The translations under genes were made by a program, and so were the position numbers. A stretch of 64,000 nt of DNA from positions 1-64,000 of the forward strand of contig JYOD01000009.1 in the NCBI GenBank assembly GCA_000955785.1. Direction: 5' to 3'. Positions 9,322 through 17,740 of the stretch are shown in pieces (the first letter of the stretch is position 1; every line of letters starts with the position of its first letter). The notes under the pieces were generated by a model, which was not told the DNA's origin, did no database searches, and was given only the letters and a program-made list of their open reading frames with translations. This stretch comes from Burkholderiaceae bacterium 16 (GTDB lineage Bacteria > Pseudomonadota > Gammaproteobacteria > Burkholderiales > Burkholderiaceae).

Positions 9322-11303
9322 TCAGTATGGGTGGGAGAGGTGGATCTTGGCTCGGCGCGGGGCGCGCCGCCATCGGGCGCAGGTGCGCGCCGCAGCACCA
9401 CCAAGAATTCGGCGCCGCTATCCGGCCGGTCGGCCGCGCTCAGCTGGCCGCCGAACTCGCGCACGATGGAGGTCGAGATGGCCAGTCCAAGGCCCAGGCC
9501 CTGGCCGATTTCCTTGGTGGTAAAGAAGGGCTCGAACAGCCTGGGCAAGACGTCGGCGGGAATGCCGGTGCCGTTGTCGCGCACCGCAATGCTGACGGTG
9601 TCGTCGTGCTCGCTAACCGCCACTTCCACGCATGGCGCATCCGGCGCAGCGGTGGCCAGCGCATCCAGCGCGTTGCCGATGAGATTGAGCAGCACTTGCT
9701 CAAGCTTTAGCTCGTCGGCCCACACCGCAGGCCCGGGCGGCTGCGACAAGCCCTCCACCCTTAGCGTGGCGTGGGCGAGCCGCGGCGCCATCAGCGCCAG
9801 CACGTGATCCAGCGCGGCGCGCACGTGCACCGCGTGGCGGCGCTGGCGCGCCTTGCCGGCGAACAGCTTGAGCTGCCCGGTGATCTTGCCCATGCGTGCC
9901 GTGAGATCGGCAATGGCGGCCAGGTTGTCGGTCACCGCATCGAGCTTGCCGCGCTCCAGCAGCACGCGGGTGTTGTCGGAAAAGGTGCGCAGGGCCGCCA
10001 GCGGCTGGTTCAGCTCATGAGTAATGCCCGCCGCCATCTGGCCCAGCGCCGCCAGCTTGCTGGCCTGCACCAGTTCGTCCTGTGCCGCGCGCAGTTCGCT
10101 CTCGGCGCGCGTGCGTTCGGCCACTTCGGCTTCCAGTTGCTCGTTGATGGCCATCAGGTCAGCCGTGCGCGCCTCCACGCGTCGCTCGAGTTCGTCGTAA
10201 GCGGCTTCGAGCAAGCGCCTGCCGTATTCGATGTCGCGCGCCCGCTGGCGGCGCTGGCGCCAGTTGAACAGCAGCAGGCACATGCAGGCATAGGCCAGCG
10301 CCGCGCCCACGGTGGCATTGCGCGCGCTCGCCAGCACCGGGTCCAGCGAGGCCATCACGTGCATGGTCCAGTCGGTCGGGCCCACCTTGCGGCTGATCTC
10401 GAGGTAACGCTCGGCGCTGCCACTTGTGCCGATGCGCACCAGCCGCGCGCCCTCGCCCAGCACCGTATGGCCGAGCCAGCGCGTGACCGGCGATTGCAGC
10501 GCCTCCAGCGGCAGCGGCTTGACCGCCTGGTCGTGGTACTGGCGCGTGCGGTCCAGCTCCAACTGCAACTCGGGCGGCAGCGGCCCCAGCGTGCGGTACT
10601 GCCAGGCCGGCACCGAAGAAAGAAAAACCACGCCGTGGTCGTCGCTCACCATCACCGGCTCGGCGCCGCCGGCGCCCGCGCGCTGGAACCACTCCAGGTT
10701 GAGCTTGACCACGGTCACGCCCACCACCCGGCTGCCCACCTTCACGGGCTGGGCGATGTAATAGCCGGGTTCGTCGCTGGTGATGCCGATGGCGTAGAAG
10801 CGCCCGACCTCCCCGCGCGAGGCGATCTGGAAATAGGGGCGAAAACGATAGTCGGTGCCGACGAAACTGCCCGGCTGGTCATGGTTGCTGGCGGCCAGCG
10901 CCAGGCCGTTGGCGGCGATCACATAGGTGGCCGAGGCGCGCGCGCGGCGATTGACGTCGGACAGGTAGCGGTTGGCCGCCGCCACCCGCGCGGGATCGCC
11001 GGGTGCGGCCAGCAGGTCGTGAACGAAAGGATGGAGCGAGACCAGCGCGGGAAGGAACTCGTAGCGGTCGAGCGTGCTTTCCAGCGTGGCCGCGTAGCGG
11101 TCGGCGCGCGTCGCCGTGGTCTGTTGCAGGCCATCGACGCCGCGCTGCACCGAAACCAGCCAGGTCAGCGAGCACAGTGCCAGCAGGCCGACGGCCAGCG
11201 CCGCGGCAAAGCCTCGCCAGCTTCCGCCGCCATCGCCCGGCGTATGCACCAGGCGGGCGGAAGCGGGATCATGCACGGCGAGGAAATCGTCGGAATGTGG
11301 CAT
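9318..11303 (-). CDS. dctB: C4-dicarboxylate sensor histidine kinase DctB
   Basis: 661 residues from ATG 11303. Two membrane segments (about 30-50 and 320-340) flank a periplasmic double-Cache sensor domain that in DctB binds succinate, fumarate or malate. A coiled coil follows, then HisKA with the phospho-accepting His in ITHELNQPLAALRTFSDNT, and the ATPase domain with N box and G boxes (DNGTGIPADVLPRLFEPFFTT, GLGLGLAIS). DctB phosphorylates DctD. A 72-residue upstream extension of the frame is unlikely because it would overlap the 3' end of dctA. Confidence 0.92.
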
Positions 11304-11385
11304 CGGCGCATGCGAAGGGACACGCGCCGATGATACCCGCTGGCGGGCGGCGCCGGCTGGTGCCGCCGCCCCGGAGGCCGGGACC

Positions 11386-12684
11386 TCAGCGGACGCCGGG
11401 GCCGGCTTCGGCGAGTTCGGCCGTTTCATCGCCGCCACGGCGCAGCGCGCGGTCAAGCTGCACGCGGTCAAGTTCATGCTCCCACGCCGACATGACCACC
11501 GTCGCCACACCGTTGCCAATGATATTGGTCAGCGCACGGCATTCGCTCATGAAGCGGTCGATGCCCAGGATCAGCACCATGCCCGCCACCGGAATGTCCG
11601 GCACCACCGCCAGCGTGGCGGCCAGCGTGATGAAGCCGGAGCCGGTCACGCCGCTGGCGCCCTTGGAAGTGATCATCGCCACGCCCAGGACGGTGAGCTG
11701 CTGCAGCAGCGTGAGCTCGATGCCGGTGGCCTGGGCGATGAAGAGCACCGCCATGGTCATGTAGATGTTGGTGCCATCCAGGTTGAAGGAGTAGCCCGTG
11801 GGCACCACCAGCCCCACCACCGATTTGGAGCAGCCCAGGTTTTCCAGCTTTTCCATCAGGTGCGGCAGCGCGGCTTCCGACGAGCTGGTGCCCAGTACGA
11901 TCAGCAGTTCTTCCTTGATGTAGGAGATGAAGCGGAAGATGTTGAAACCCGTCAGGCGTGCCACCGTACCCAGCACCACCACCACGAAGACGATCGCGGT
12001 GAAGTAGAAGGTGCCGATCAGCTTGAGCAGCGGCACCAGCGAACCGAGGCCGTACTTGCCGATGGTGAAGGCCATCGCGCCGAACGCGCCGAGCGGCGCC
12101 ACCTTGGTGATCACATGCACGATGTGGAAGAACACCTTGGATACCTGTTCGACGAAGTCGAACACGATCTTCGAGCGGTCGCCCATCGCCGCCAGCGCCG
12201 AGCCGAAGAACAGCGAAATCAGCAGGATCTGCAGGATGTCGCCGTTGGCGAACGCGCTGACCATCGTGTCCGGGATGATGTGCATGAAGAACTCGACCGT
12301 GCTCTGGCCGTGCGCCTGCGTCACGTATTGCGAGATCGCCTTGGTGTCGAGCGTGGCCGGATCGATGTTGAATCCGACGCCCGGCTTCAGTATGTGCGCG
12401 GACAGCAGGCCGATCAGCAGCGCAAAGGTGGAGATCACCTCGAAGTACAGCAGCGCCTTGCCGCCCACGCGGCCCACCTTCTTCATGTCGCGCATGCCGG
12501 CGATGCCGGACACCACGGTACAGAAGATGATCGGCCCGATGATCATCTTGATCAGCTTGATGAAGCCGTCGCCCAGCGGCTTCATTGCAATGCCCGTAGC
12601 GGGCCAGAAGTGCCCGAGCACGATGCCCACCGCGATGGCGAATAGCACCTGCACGTACAGGATCTTGTAGAAGGGTTTCCTCAT
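11386..12684 (-). CDS. dctA: C4-dicarboxylate:cation symporter DctA
   Basis: 432 residues of the DAACS (glutamate/dicarboxylate symporter) family, with the re-entrant loop block [19 protein letters not shown] and the membrane segment [19 protein letters not shown] that forms the substrate and sodium/proton site. It imports succinate, fumarate and malate through the inner membrane. The start at 12684 ([17 protein letters not shown]) matches other DctA proteins. It has a near-consensus sigma-54 promoter about 90 bases upstream and two tandem palindromes beyond it, and its regulators dctB-dctD follow on the same strand. Confidence 0.95.
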   Translation of the reverse strand: MRKPFYKILYVQVLFAIAVGIVLGHFWPATGIAMKPLGDGFIKLIKMIIGPIIFCTVVSGIAGMRDMKKVGRVGGKALLYFEVISTFALLIGLLSAHILKPGVGFNIDPATLDTKAISQYVTQAHGQSTVEFFMHIIPDTMVSAFANGDILQILLISLFFGSALAAMGDRSKIVFDFVEQVSKVFFHIVHVITKVAPLGAFGAMAFTIGKYGLGSLVPLLKLIGTFYFTAIVFVVVVLGTVARLTGFNIFRFISYIKEELLIVLGTSSSEAALPHLMEKLENLGCSKSVVGLVVPTGYSFNLDGTNIYMTMAVLFIAQATGIELTLLQQLTVLGVAMITSKGASGVTGSGFITLAATLAVVPDIPVAGMVLILGIDRFMSECRALTNIIGNGVATVVMSAWEHELDRVQLDRALRRGGDETAELAEAGPGVR

Positions 12685-12773
12685 GATGTCGTCCTCGGTA
12701 TTTTGACCGTGCCCGCCGCCGCAGCGGCGGCAGGTTCGCGCGCCCTGCAAATGGAACGCGTCTGCCTTAGTAA

Positions 12774-12790
12774 TCGCAACCGCCGTGCCA
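12774..12790 (-). promoter_or_regulatory. Sigma-54 (-24/-12) promoter of dctA
   Basis: Read on the minus strand: TGGCACGGCGGTTGCGA, matching TGGCAC-N5-TTGC with the invariant GG and GC 10 bases apart. It lies about 90 bases upstream of the dctA ATG. Its position between dctA and the two palindromes at 12862-12900 is the standard layout of an NtrC-type activated promoter. Confidence 0.85.
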
Positions 12791-12861
12791 GCCCGTCACG
12801 CCGCGCCAAGTCCCTGATTTCAAAAGGAAGCTGGAAAAGCGGCCGCGCGTTCACTCCAGCT

Positions 12862-12900
12862 TTCCGGAAATCCGGAAAATGCGCGTCCGGGGATCCGGAC
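12862..12900. promoter_or_regulatory. Two tandem palindromes, probable DctD upstream activating sites
   Basis: Site 1 (12862-12877) is TTCCGGAAATCCGGAA; site 2 (12885-12900) is GTCCGGGGATCCGGAC. They agree at 12 of 16 positions, each is an inverted repeat of TCCGG-type arms, and their centres are 23 bases apart, about two helical turns, so both would face the same side of the DNA. They sit about 75-115 bases upstream of the -24 element. Confidence 0.7.
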
Positions 12901-13004
12901 GATCCCGCCCGCGCGGGTGCACGCTACGCCACCCATGCCGGCGGCACGGCGCCCGCGGCATCGAAGCCGGGGCCCAAAGCGTCGAACCGCCCCGCTTCAC
13001 ACCG

Positions 13005-13010
13005 TATAAT
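13005..13010 (+). promoter_or_regulatory. Probable -10 element (TATAAT) of the ferredoxin-like gene
   Basis: A perfect TATAAT 90 bases before the start codon, with a weak -35 (TCGAAC, 12982-12987) at 17-base spacing. It stands out in a very GC-rich region. Confidence 0.5.
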
Positions 13011-13099
13011 TCAGCCCTTCCACCCATTCCCTGGCGGCCGGCGCGCGCCCGGGGCACCTTTGCCTTGCGGTGCCGCAAGCCGCCGAACGCCCACCACGC

Positions 13100-13420
13100 A
13101 TGAGCAGCTACTACGAGCACCATGTTTTCTTCTGCCTCAACCAGCGCGAGGATGGCGGCGCCTGCTGCGCTGACCACAATGCGAAGGCCATGCAGGAATA
13201 CGCCAAGAAACGTTGCAAGGCGCTCGGCATCAGCGGCGGCGAAGGGCGGGTGCGCATCAACAAGGCTGGCTGCCTGAACCGCTGTGAACTCGGGCCGGTG
13301 CTGGTGGTCTATCCCGAGGCCGTCTGGTACACCTTCGTCGACGAGCGTGACATCGACGAAATCATCGACAGCCATCTGGTGGGCGGCAAGCCGGTCGAAC
13401 GCCTGATGCTCGATCGCTGA
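13100..13420 (+). CDS. (2Fe-2S) thioredoxin-like ferredoxin domain protein
   Basis: 106 residues. The pattern C-L-N-Q-R...A-C-C near the N-terminus and C-L-N-R-C further on (KAGCLNRCELGPVLVVYPE) is the four-cysteine ligand set of the thioredoxin-like 2Fe-2S ferredoxins (NuoE-like, COG3411). These small soluble proteins are electron carriers, but the partner in this family is mostly unknown. The ATG at 13100 opens with MSSYYEHHVFFC. It precedes an alpha/beta hydrolase by about 95 bases and may be cotranscribed with it. Confidence 0.8.
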   Translation: MSSYYEHHVFFCLNQREDGGACCADHNAKAMQEYAKKRCKALGISGGEGRVRINKAGCLNRCELGPVLVVYPEAVWYTFVDERDIDEIIDSHLVGGKPVERLMLDR

Positions 13421-13515
13421 CCGGCGGCCACGCAGATTCGCAGATACGCTGAACCGATAAGCCGCTGAACCCCGGGCGCAGCCGCGCTTTAGCCAGTCAC
13501 CCGCTTCCTGTTTCC

Positions 13516-14160
13516 ATGAACGCGCATACCCAGGTACTTACCGTTGCCGGCCCAGCCGGCGCCATCGATATTTCGGTCGACCTGCCCCAGGCCGGCGCCC
13601 CGCGCGGCCTCGCTCTGGTGGCCCATCCGCATCCGCTGTTCGGTGGCACCAAGGACAACAAGGTGGCGCAAACGCTGGCGCGCAGTTTCGTGCAGCTGGG
13701 ATACGCCACCGTGCGCCCGAACTTCCGTGGCGTCGGCGGCACCGCGGGCAGCCATGACAACGGCGTGGGCGAGCAGGACGACCTGCTGGCGGTGATTGCC
13801 TGGATGCGCACCCAGACCGCGTGGTCGCCGGATGCCGCCACGCTGCCGCTGGCGCTGGGCGGTTTCTCCTTCGGCAGCTTCGTGGCAAGCCATGTGGCCC
13901 GGCGCCTGGCCGAGGCCGGCACGCCGGCGCAGCGCCTGGTCATGGTGGGGACCGCCGCCAGCCGCTGGGAAGTGGCCACGGTGCCGGCCGACACCATCGT
14001 CATACACGGCGAGCAGGATGACACCGTACCGCTGGCAAGCGTGTTCGACTGGGCCCGCCCGCAGGAACTGCCTGTGATCGTGATCCCCGGCGCCGACCAC
14101 TTCTTTCATCGCAAGCTGCACCTGATCAAGCAGCTCGTCGTCAATGCCTGGGACCAGTGA
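13516..14160 (+). CDS. Alpha/beta hydrolase of the COG2945 family
   Basis: 214 residues. The fold markers are the oxyanion strand HPHPLFGGTKDNKV, the nucleophile elbow GGFSFGSF (Ser in G-x-S-x-G), the acid in GEQDDTVPL and the catalytic His in IPGADHFFHRKL. Family members are cytosolic esterase-like proteins of unknown physiological substrate. It follows the ferredoxin-like gene and precedes dacC on the same strand. Confidence 0.8.
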   Translation: MNAHTQVLTVAGPAGAIDISVDLPQAGAPRGLALVAHPHPLFGGTKDNKVAQTLARSFVQLGYATVRPNFRGVGGTAGSHDNGVGEQDDLLAVIAWMRTQTAWSPDAATLPLALGGFSFGSFVASHVARRLAEAGTPAQRLVMVGTAASRWEVATVPADTIVIHGEQDDTVPLASVFDWARPQELPVIVIPGADHFFHRKLHLIKQLVVNAWDQ

Positions 14161-14232
14161 CGGGAGCGGCGCGCCGCCCTGCCATGTCACCGGATGCATT
14201 CCCCGCCCCTTTTTTTTGTCGGAAACTGAAAC

Positions 14233-15441
14233 ATGTTGAATAGAGCCACGCCGCTTTTCGCGTCCGCCAACACGTCCGCCATCGTCACCGCCGCCGTCGT
14301 CGGCGCGGCCGCGGTACTTGCCTCAGCGCCCGTGCGCGCCCAGGGCGTGCCGATGCCGCAGGTCGCGGCCAAGTCCTGGATGCTGTACGACGTCACCAGC
14401 GGCCAGGCCCTGGCTTCGCAGAACGCCGATGCGCGCATCGAGCCGGCCTCGCTGACCAAGCTGATGACCGCCTACCTGGCGTTTGCCGCTATCAAGGAAA
14501 AGCGCCTCACGATCGACCAGACCGTGGTGCCGACCACGCTGGTCCTGAAGGTCAAGAGCGACGAATCGCGCATGTTCCTGGAGCCCAACAAGCCGGTGAG
14601 CGTGCGCGACCTGCTGCTGGGCCTGATCGTGCAGTCAGGCAACGACGCTGCGCTGGCGCTGGCCGAAGCGGTCGGCGGCTCGGAGGAAGGCTTCGTGGCG
14701 ATGATGAATCGCGAAGCCCAGCAACTGGGGATGAAGAACACCCACTTCACCAACACCGACGGCATCCCCGATCCGAACCACTACACCACGGCCATGGACC
14801 TGGCCACGCTGACCACGCGCATCATCAAGGACTTCCCCGAGTACTACAGCATGTACTCGCAGAAGGAATTCACCTACAACAAGATCCGCCAGCCCAACCG
14901 CAACCGCCTGCTCTATATCGACCCGACCGTGGACGGCGTCAAGACGGGCCACACCAAGTCGGCCGGCTACTGCCTGATCTCCTCGGCCAAGCGTCCGCTG
15001 GCCAATGTGCCGAACGGTTCGCGCCGCCTGGTCTCGATCGTGATCGGCACCACCACCGAAGCGGTCCGCACGCAGGAAAGCCTGAAGATCCTCAACTACG
15101 GCTTCCAGTTCTTCGACACCCTGCGCCTGTACGACCGCGGGCAGGTGCTGGCCACGCCGGAGATCTACAAGGGCAAGGAATCCACCGTCAAGATCGGCGT
15201 CAAGGACGAAACGTACATCACCGTGCCAAAGGGCACGGGCGGCCGCATCAAGCCGGTGCTGGAACGCCAGGAACTGCTGCTGGCCCCGATCGCGGCCGGC
15301 CAGCAGGTCGGCACGGTCAAGTTGATGGACGGCGCCACCAAGGTGGCCGAATTCCCGGTAGTGGCGCTGGAAGACGTGCCCGAGGCAGGCTTCTTCGGCC
15401 GCCTGTGGGATACCATCCGCCTGTGGTTCAAGCGCAAGTAA
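14233..15441 (+). CDS. dacC: D-alanyl-D-alanine carboxypeptidase (class A low-molecular-weight PBP, DacC/PBP5-6 type)
   Basis: 402 residues. A cleavable signal peptide (about 1-36, ending VRA) is followed by the peptidase S11 domain with the three active-site motifs SLTK (in EPASLTKLMTAY), SGN (IVQSGNDAALALAEA) and KTG (DGVKTGHTKSAGYC). A C-terminal PBP5 domain of beta strands and a terminal amphipathic helix (GRLWDTIRLWFKRK) anchor it to the periplasmic face of the inner membrane. It trims the terminal D-Ala of peptidoglycan pentapeptides. DUF493 follows 16 bases later. Confidence 0.93.
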   Translation: MLNRATPLFASANTSAIVTAAVVGAAAVLASAPVRAQGVPMPQVAAKSWMLYDVTSGQALASQNADARIEPASLTKLMTAYLAFAAIKEKRLTIDQTVVPTTLVLKVKSDESRMFLEPNKPVSVRDLLLGLIVQSGNDAALALAEAVGGSEEGFVAMMNREAQQLGMKNTHFTNTDGIPDPNHYTTAMDLATLTTRIIKDFPEYYSMYSQKEFTYNKIRQPNRNRLLYIDPTVDGVKTGHTKSAGYCLISSAKRPLANVPNGSRRLVSIVIGTTTEAVRTQESLKILNYGFQFFDTLRLYDRGQVLATPEIYKGKESTVKIGVKDETYITVPKGTGGRIKPVLERQELLLAPIAAGQQVGTVKLMDGATKVAEFPVVALEDVPEAGFFGRLWDTIRLWFKRK

Positions 15442-15457
15442 GCTGGAGGGCCTTGAA

Positions 15458-15763
15458 ATGAGCAACGACAATTCCGACCAGGGCAAGCCGGGCAACGTCC
15501 CGCCGCGCGAGTCGCTGATCGAGTATCCCAGCCATTTCCCCATCAAGGTGATGGGCAGCATGCAGGATGGCTTCGCCGAAGCCATCGTGACGCTGGTGCA
15601 GGGCTTCGATCCCGACTTCCACGCCGGCAAGATGGAAATGCGTCCTTCGAGCAAGGGCAACTACCTCGGCCTGACCGTCACGGTATGGGTCACCAGCCGC
15701 GAACAGCTCGACGACCTGTACCGCGCGCTGACTTCCCACCCGATGGTGAAGGTGGTGCTCTAA
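15458..15763 (+). CDS. DUF493/YbeD family protein
   Basis: 101 residues. The core FPIKVMGSMQDGFAEAIVTLVQGFDPDF and the terminal LYRALTSHPMVKVVL are the YbeD/UPF0250 signature, a small ACT-like fold of unknown function often found beside lipoate genes. It is preceded by a GGAGG site and lies only 16 bases after dacC, so the two are probably cotranscribed. No lipB or lipA is seen downstream. Confidence 0.88.
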   Translation: MSNDNSDQGKPGNVPPRESLIEYPSHFPIKVMGSMQDGFAEAIVTLVQGFDPDFHAGKMEMRPSSKGNYLGLTVTVWVTSREQLDDLYRALTSHPMVKVVL

Positions 15764-15823
15764 GCGGTTGGGCGGTGTAGCGGGCCGCCCAGCTTGCCGC
15801 AATCCTCCCGCCATGCACTGCGT

Positions 15824-15975
15824 GGCCCCCCCTCTCCCGCGTGGCGGGAGAGAGGCTGGGGGAGAGGGCGGGCGTATCCAATGCTACCGTGCTGGACAAA
15901 AACATTGGCTCCGCTCGTTGTGGCTCCTGGCTAAGCCACCCCACTCCCCGCCCCTCTCCCCCTGAGGGGGAGAGC
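15824..15975. repeat. Intergenic C-rich/G-rich inverted repeat elements (REP-like)
   Basis: Two hairpin-forming units: CCCTCTCCCGC...GCGGGAGAGAGG around 15830-15855 and CCCCTCTCCCCCTGAGGGGGAGAG around 15951-15974. Related units recur at about 21368-21396 and 61543-61588. The shared core (CTCTCCC facing GGGAGAG) suggests a dispersed intergenic repeat family; it may act as an mRNA 3' end structure. Confidence 0.6.
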
Positions 15976-16051
15976 GAGTAACAACAATCAGGCACTTCGG
16001 ACCGAGTTGGCCTATCTGCTCGGCTTCGTTTGGCGTCCAAAACAAAGACTC

Positions 16052-17245
16052 ATGAACACCATCACCCTCAAGCCCGGCAAGGAAAAATCCCTGCTGCGCC
16101 GCCACCCCTGGGTCTATGCCACCGGCGTGGACACCGTCGAAGGCCGCTGTGAATCCGGCAGCACCGTGATCGTGCGCGCCGCCGACGGCCGCTTCCTGGC
16201 GCGCGGGGCCTACAGCCCTAGCTCCCAGATTCGCGTGCGGGTGTGGAGCTTCGACGAAAACGAGCCGGTCGATCACGCCATGTTCAAGCGGCGTGTCTCC
16301 GCCGCCGTCGCCCATCGCAAGCAGTGGGTCAGGGACAGCGACGCGGTGCGCCTGGTGTTCGGTGAAGCCGACCGCCTGCCTGGACTGATCGTCGATTACT
16401 ACGGCAGCGGCGCGAACGGCCAGCTGGTGTGCCAGTTCAACGCCGCCGGCGTCGAAGCGTGGAAGGACGCGCTGGTGCAGGCGCTGGTGAAGGAAACCGG
16501 CTGCCCCAACGTGTACGAGCGCTCCGACGCCGCCGTGCGCGAACGCGAAGGCCTGCCGCTGGTGACGGGTGTGCTGGCCGGCGCCGAACCCGATCCTGAA
16601 CTCAGCGTGACCGAACACGGCGTGCGCTACTACGTGGACGTGCGCAGCGGCCACAAGACCGGCTTCTATGTCGACCAGCGCGACAACCGCAAGCTGGTGG
16701 GCGACCTCGCCAACGGCCGCGAGGTGCTCAACTGCTTCTGCTACACCGGCGGCTTCTCGCTGGCGGCGCTGCGTGGCGGCGCCACCGCGGTGACCTCGAT
16801 CGACTCCTCCGGCGAAGCACTCAAGACCGCCGCTGGCAACGTCACCCTGAATGGCTTCGACCCCGAGCGCGCGACCTGGCTCGATGCCGATGTATTCAAG
16901 TCGCTGCGCCAGTTCCGCGCCGAAGGCCGCCAGTTCGACCTGGTGGTGCTGGACCCGCCCAAGTTCGCGCCCTCCGCCCAGCACATCGACCGCGCCGCGC
17001 GCGCCTACAAGGAAATCAACCTGGTCGGCCTGCAGTTGCTGCGTCCGGGCGGCCTGCTGTTCACCTATTCGTGCTCGGGCGCGATCAGCATGGAGCTGTT
17101 CCAGAAGATCGTGGCTGGCGCGGCTACCGACGCCCGTGCCGACGCGCGCATCCTGCGCCGCCTCTCGGCCGGCACCGATCACCCGATGCTGGCCGCCTTC
17201 CCCGAAGGCGAGTATCTCAAGGGCCTCCTGCTGGAAAAGATCTGA
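16052..17245 (+). CDS. rlmI: 23S rRNA methyltransferase RlmI-type (class I SAM-dependent, PUA domain)
   Basis: 397 residues. The N-terminal PUA-like domain (about 1-85; LKPGKEKSLLRRHPWVYATGV) binds RNA. The middle and Rossmann domain (from about 190) has HKTGFYVDQRDNR, the SAM loop LNCFCYTGGFSLAAL and the catalytic-region motif VLDPPKFAPS. RlmI methylates C5 of a cytosine in 23S rRNA. The start at 16052 is favoured because the PUA domain begins there. A terminator follows at 17271. Confidence 0.88.
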   Translation: MNTITLKPGKEKSLLRRHPWVYATGVDTVEGRCESGSTVIVRAADGRFLARGAYSPSSQIRVRVWSFDENEPVDHAMFKRRVSAAVAHRKQWVRDSDAVRLVFGEADRLPGLIVDYYGSGANGQLVCQFNAAGVEAWKDALVQALVKETGCPNVYERSDAAVREREGLPLVTGVLAGAEPDPELSVTEHGVRYYVDVRSGHKTGFYVDQRDNRKLVGDLANGREVLNCFCYTGGFSLAALRGGATAVTSIDSSGEALKTAAGNVTLNGFDPERATWLDADVFKSLRQFRAEGRQFDLVVLDPPKFAPSAQHIDRAARAYKEINLVGLQLLRPGGLLFTYSCSGAISMELFQKIVAGAATDARADARILRRLSAGTDHPMLAAFPEGEYLKGLLLEKI

Positions 17246-17270
17246 AATCCGGCCGCCTCGGCCAAGGATG

Positions 17271-17295
17271 AACGGCGCCCTGGTGCGCCGTTTTT
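17271..17295 (+). terminator. Rho-independent terminator after rlmI
   Basis: AACGGCGC, loop CCTGGT, GCGCCGTT and a T5 run; 8-base perfect stem 25 bases after the stop codon. Confidence 0.8.
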
Positions 17296-17369
17296 CATGG
17301 GCAAGCCAGGCGCGCGCAACGGTCATCCCGCCTTCACGCGAGCGTCTTCGGCTCGTCACAAACGCCACC

Positions 17370-17468
17370 TATAGTCCGGTGTGCGGACGCGGCATTGGCA
17401 GGTGCCCTTCCGCCTCTTCCTATCAGTCTTCGTGGTAGTTGGCCCCGCGGCGTAGCGGGGTTTTTTTT
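17370..17468 (+). ncRNA. Candidate small RNA ending in a strong terminator
   Basis: A strong intrinsic terminator (CCCCGC, loop GGCGTA, GCGGGG, then eight T, 17443-17468) ends a stretch with no reading frame and is already separated from rlmI by its own terminator. A plausible promoter precedes it: TTCGGC (17347), 17-base spacing, TATAGT (17370-17375). The predicted transcript would be about 85 nt (about 17382-17468). I do not recognise the sequence as a known RNA family. A long rlmI read-through 3' UTR is an alternative. Confidence 0.4.
17443..17468 (+). terminator. Strong rho-independent terminator in the rlmI-NMO gap
   Basis: Six G-C pairs followed by T8, one of the best terminators in the window, with no gene directly upstream. 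See the small RNA candidate. Confidence 0.8.
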
Positions 17469-17676
17469 GCTCCGGCCGTTTGTCGGCGACGAAGCGATGA
17501 GCCGTCAACGGAAGGACATGGCAGGGCACGCCATGTGCATCCGCTAAGTGGCTGCGTCCAGTGCCGCCATGGCCAGGCCGCCCGGCTTCGCCAATGCCGC
17601 CGGTCGTCTATGGTGAAGAGAGAGCGATCGCCCCGGCGTAGATTGCCCCTTCTAACGCCCGCAAGCCGAAACTCCC

Positions 17677-17695
17677 TATAATCGAACGATCGTTC
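17677..17695 (+). promoter_or_regulatory. Promoter -10 and overlapping operator of the nitronate monooxygenase gene
   Basis: TATAAT (17677-17682) is followed directly by the perfect 12-base palindrome GAACGATCGTTC (17684-17695), which would cover the transcription start. This is the usual position of a repressor site, and the sequence is of the type bound by TetR-family dimers. No TetR gene is adjacent. Confidence 0.55.
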
Positions 17696-17740
17696 ATATC
17701 CAGGGCGCCACCGGCGCCCGTACGTGGTCCAGGAGACGCC

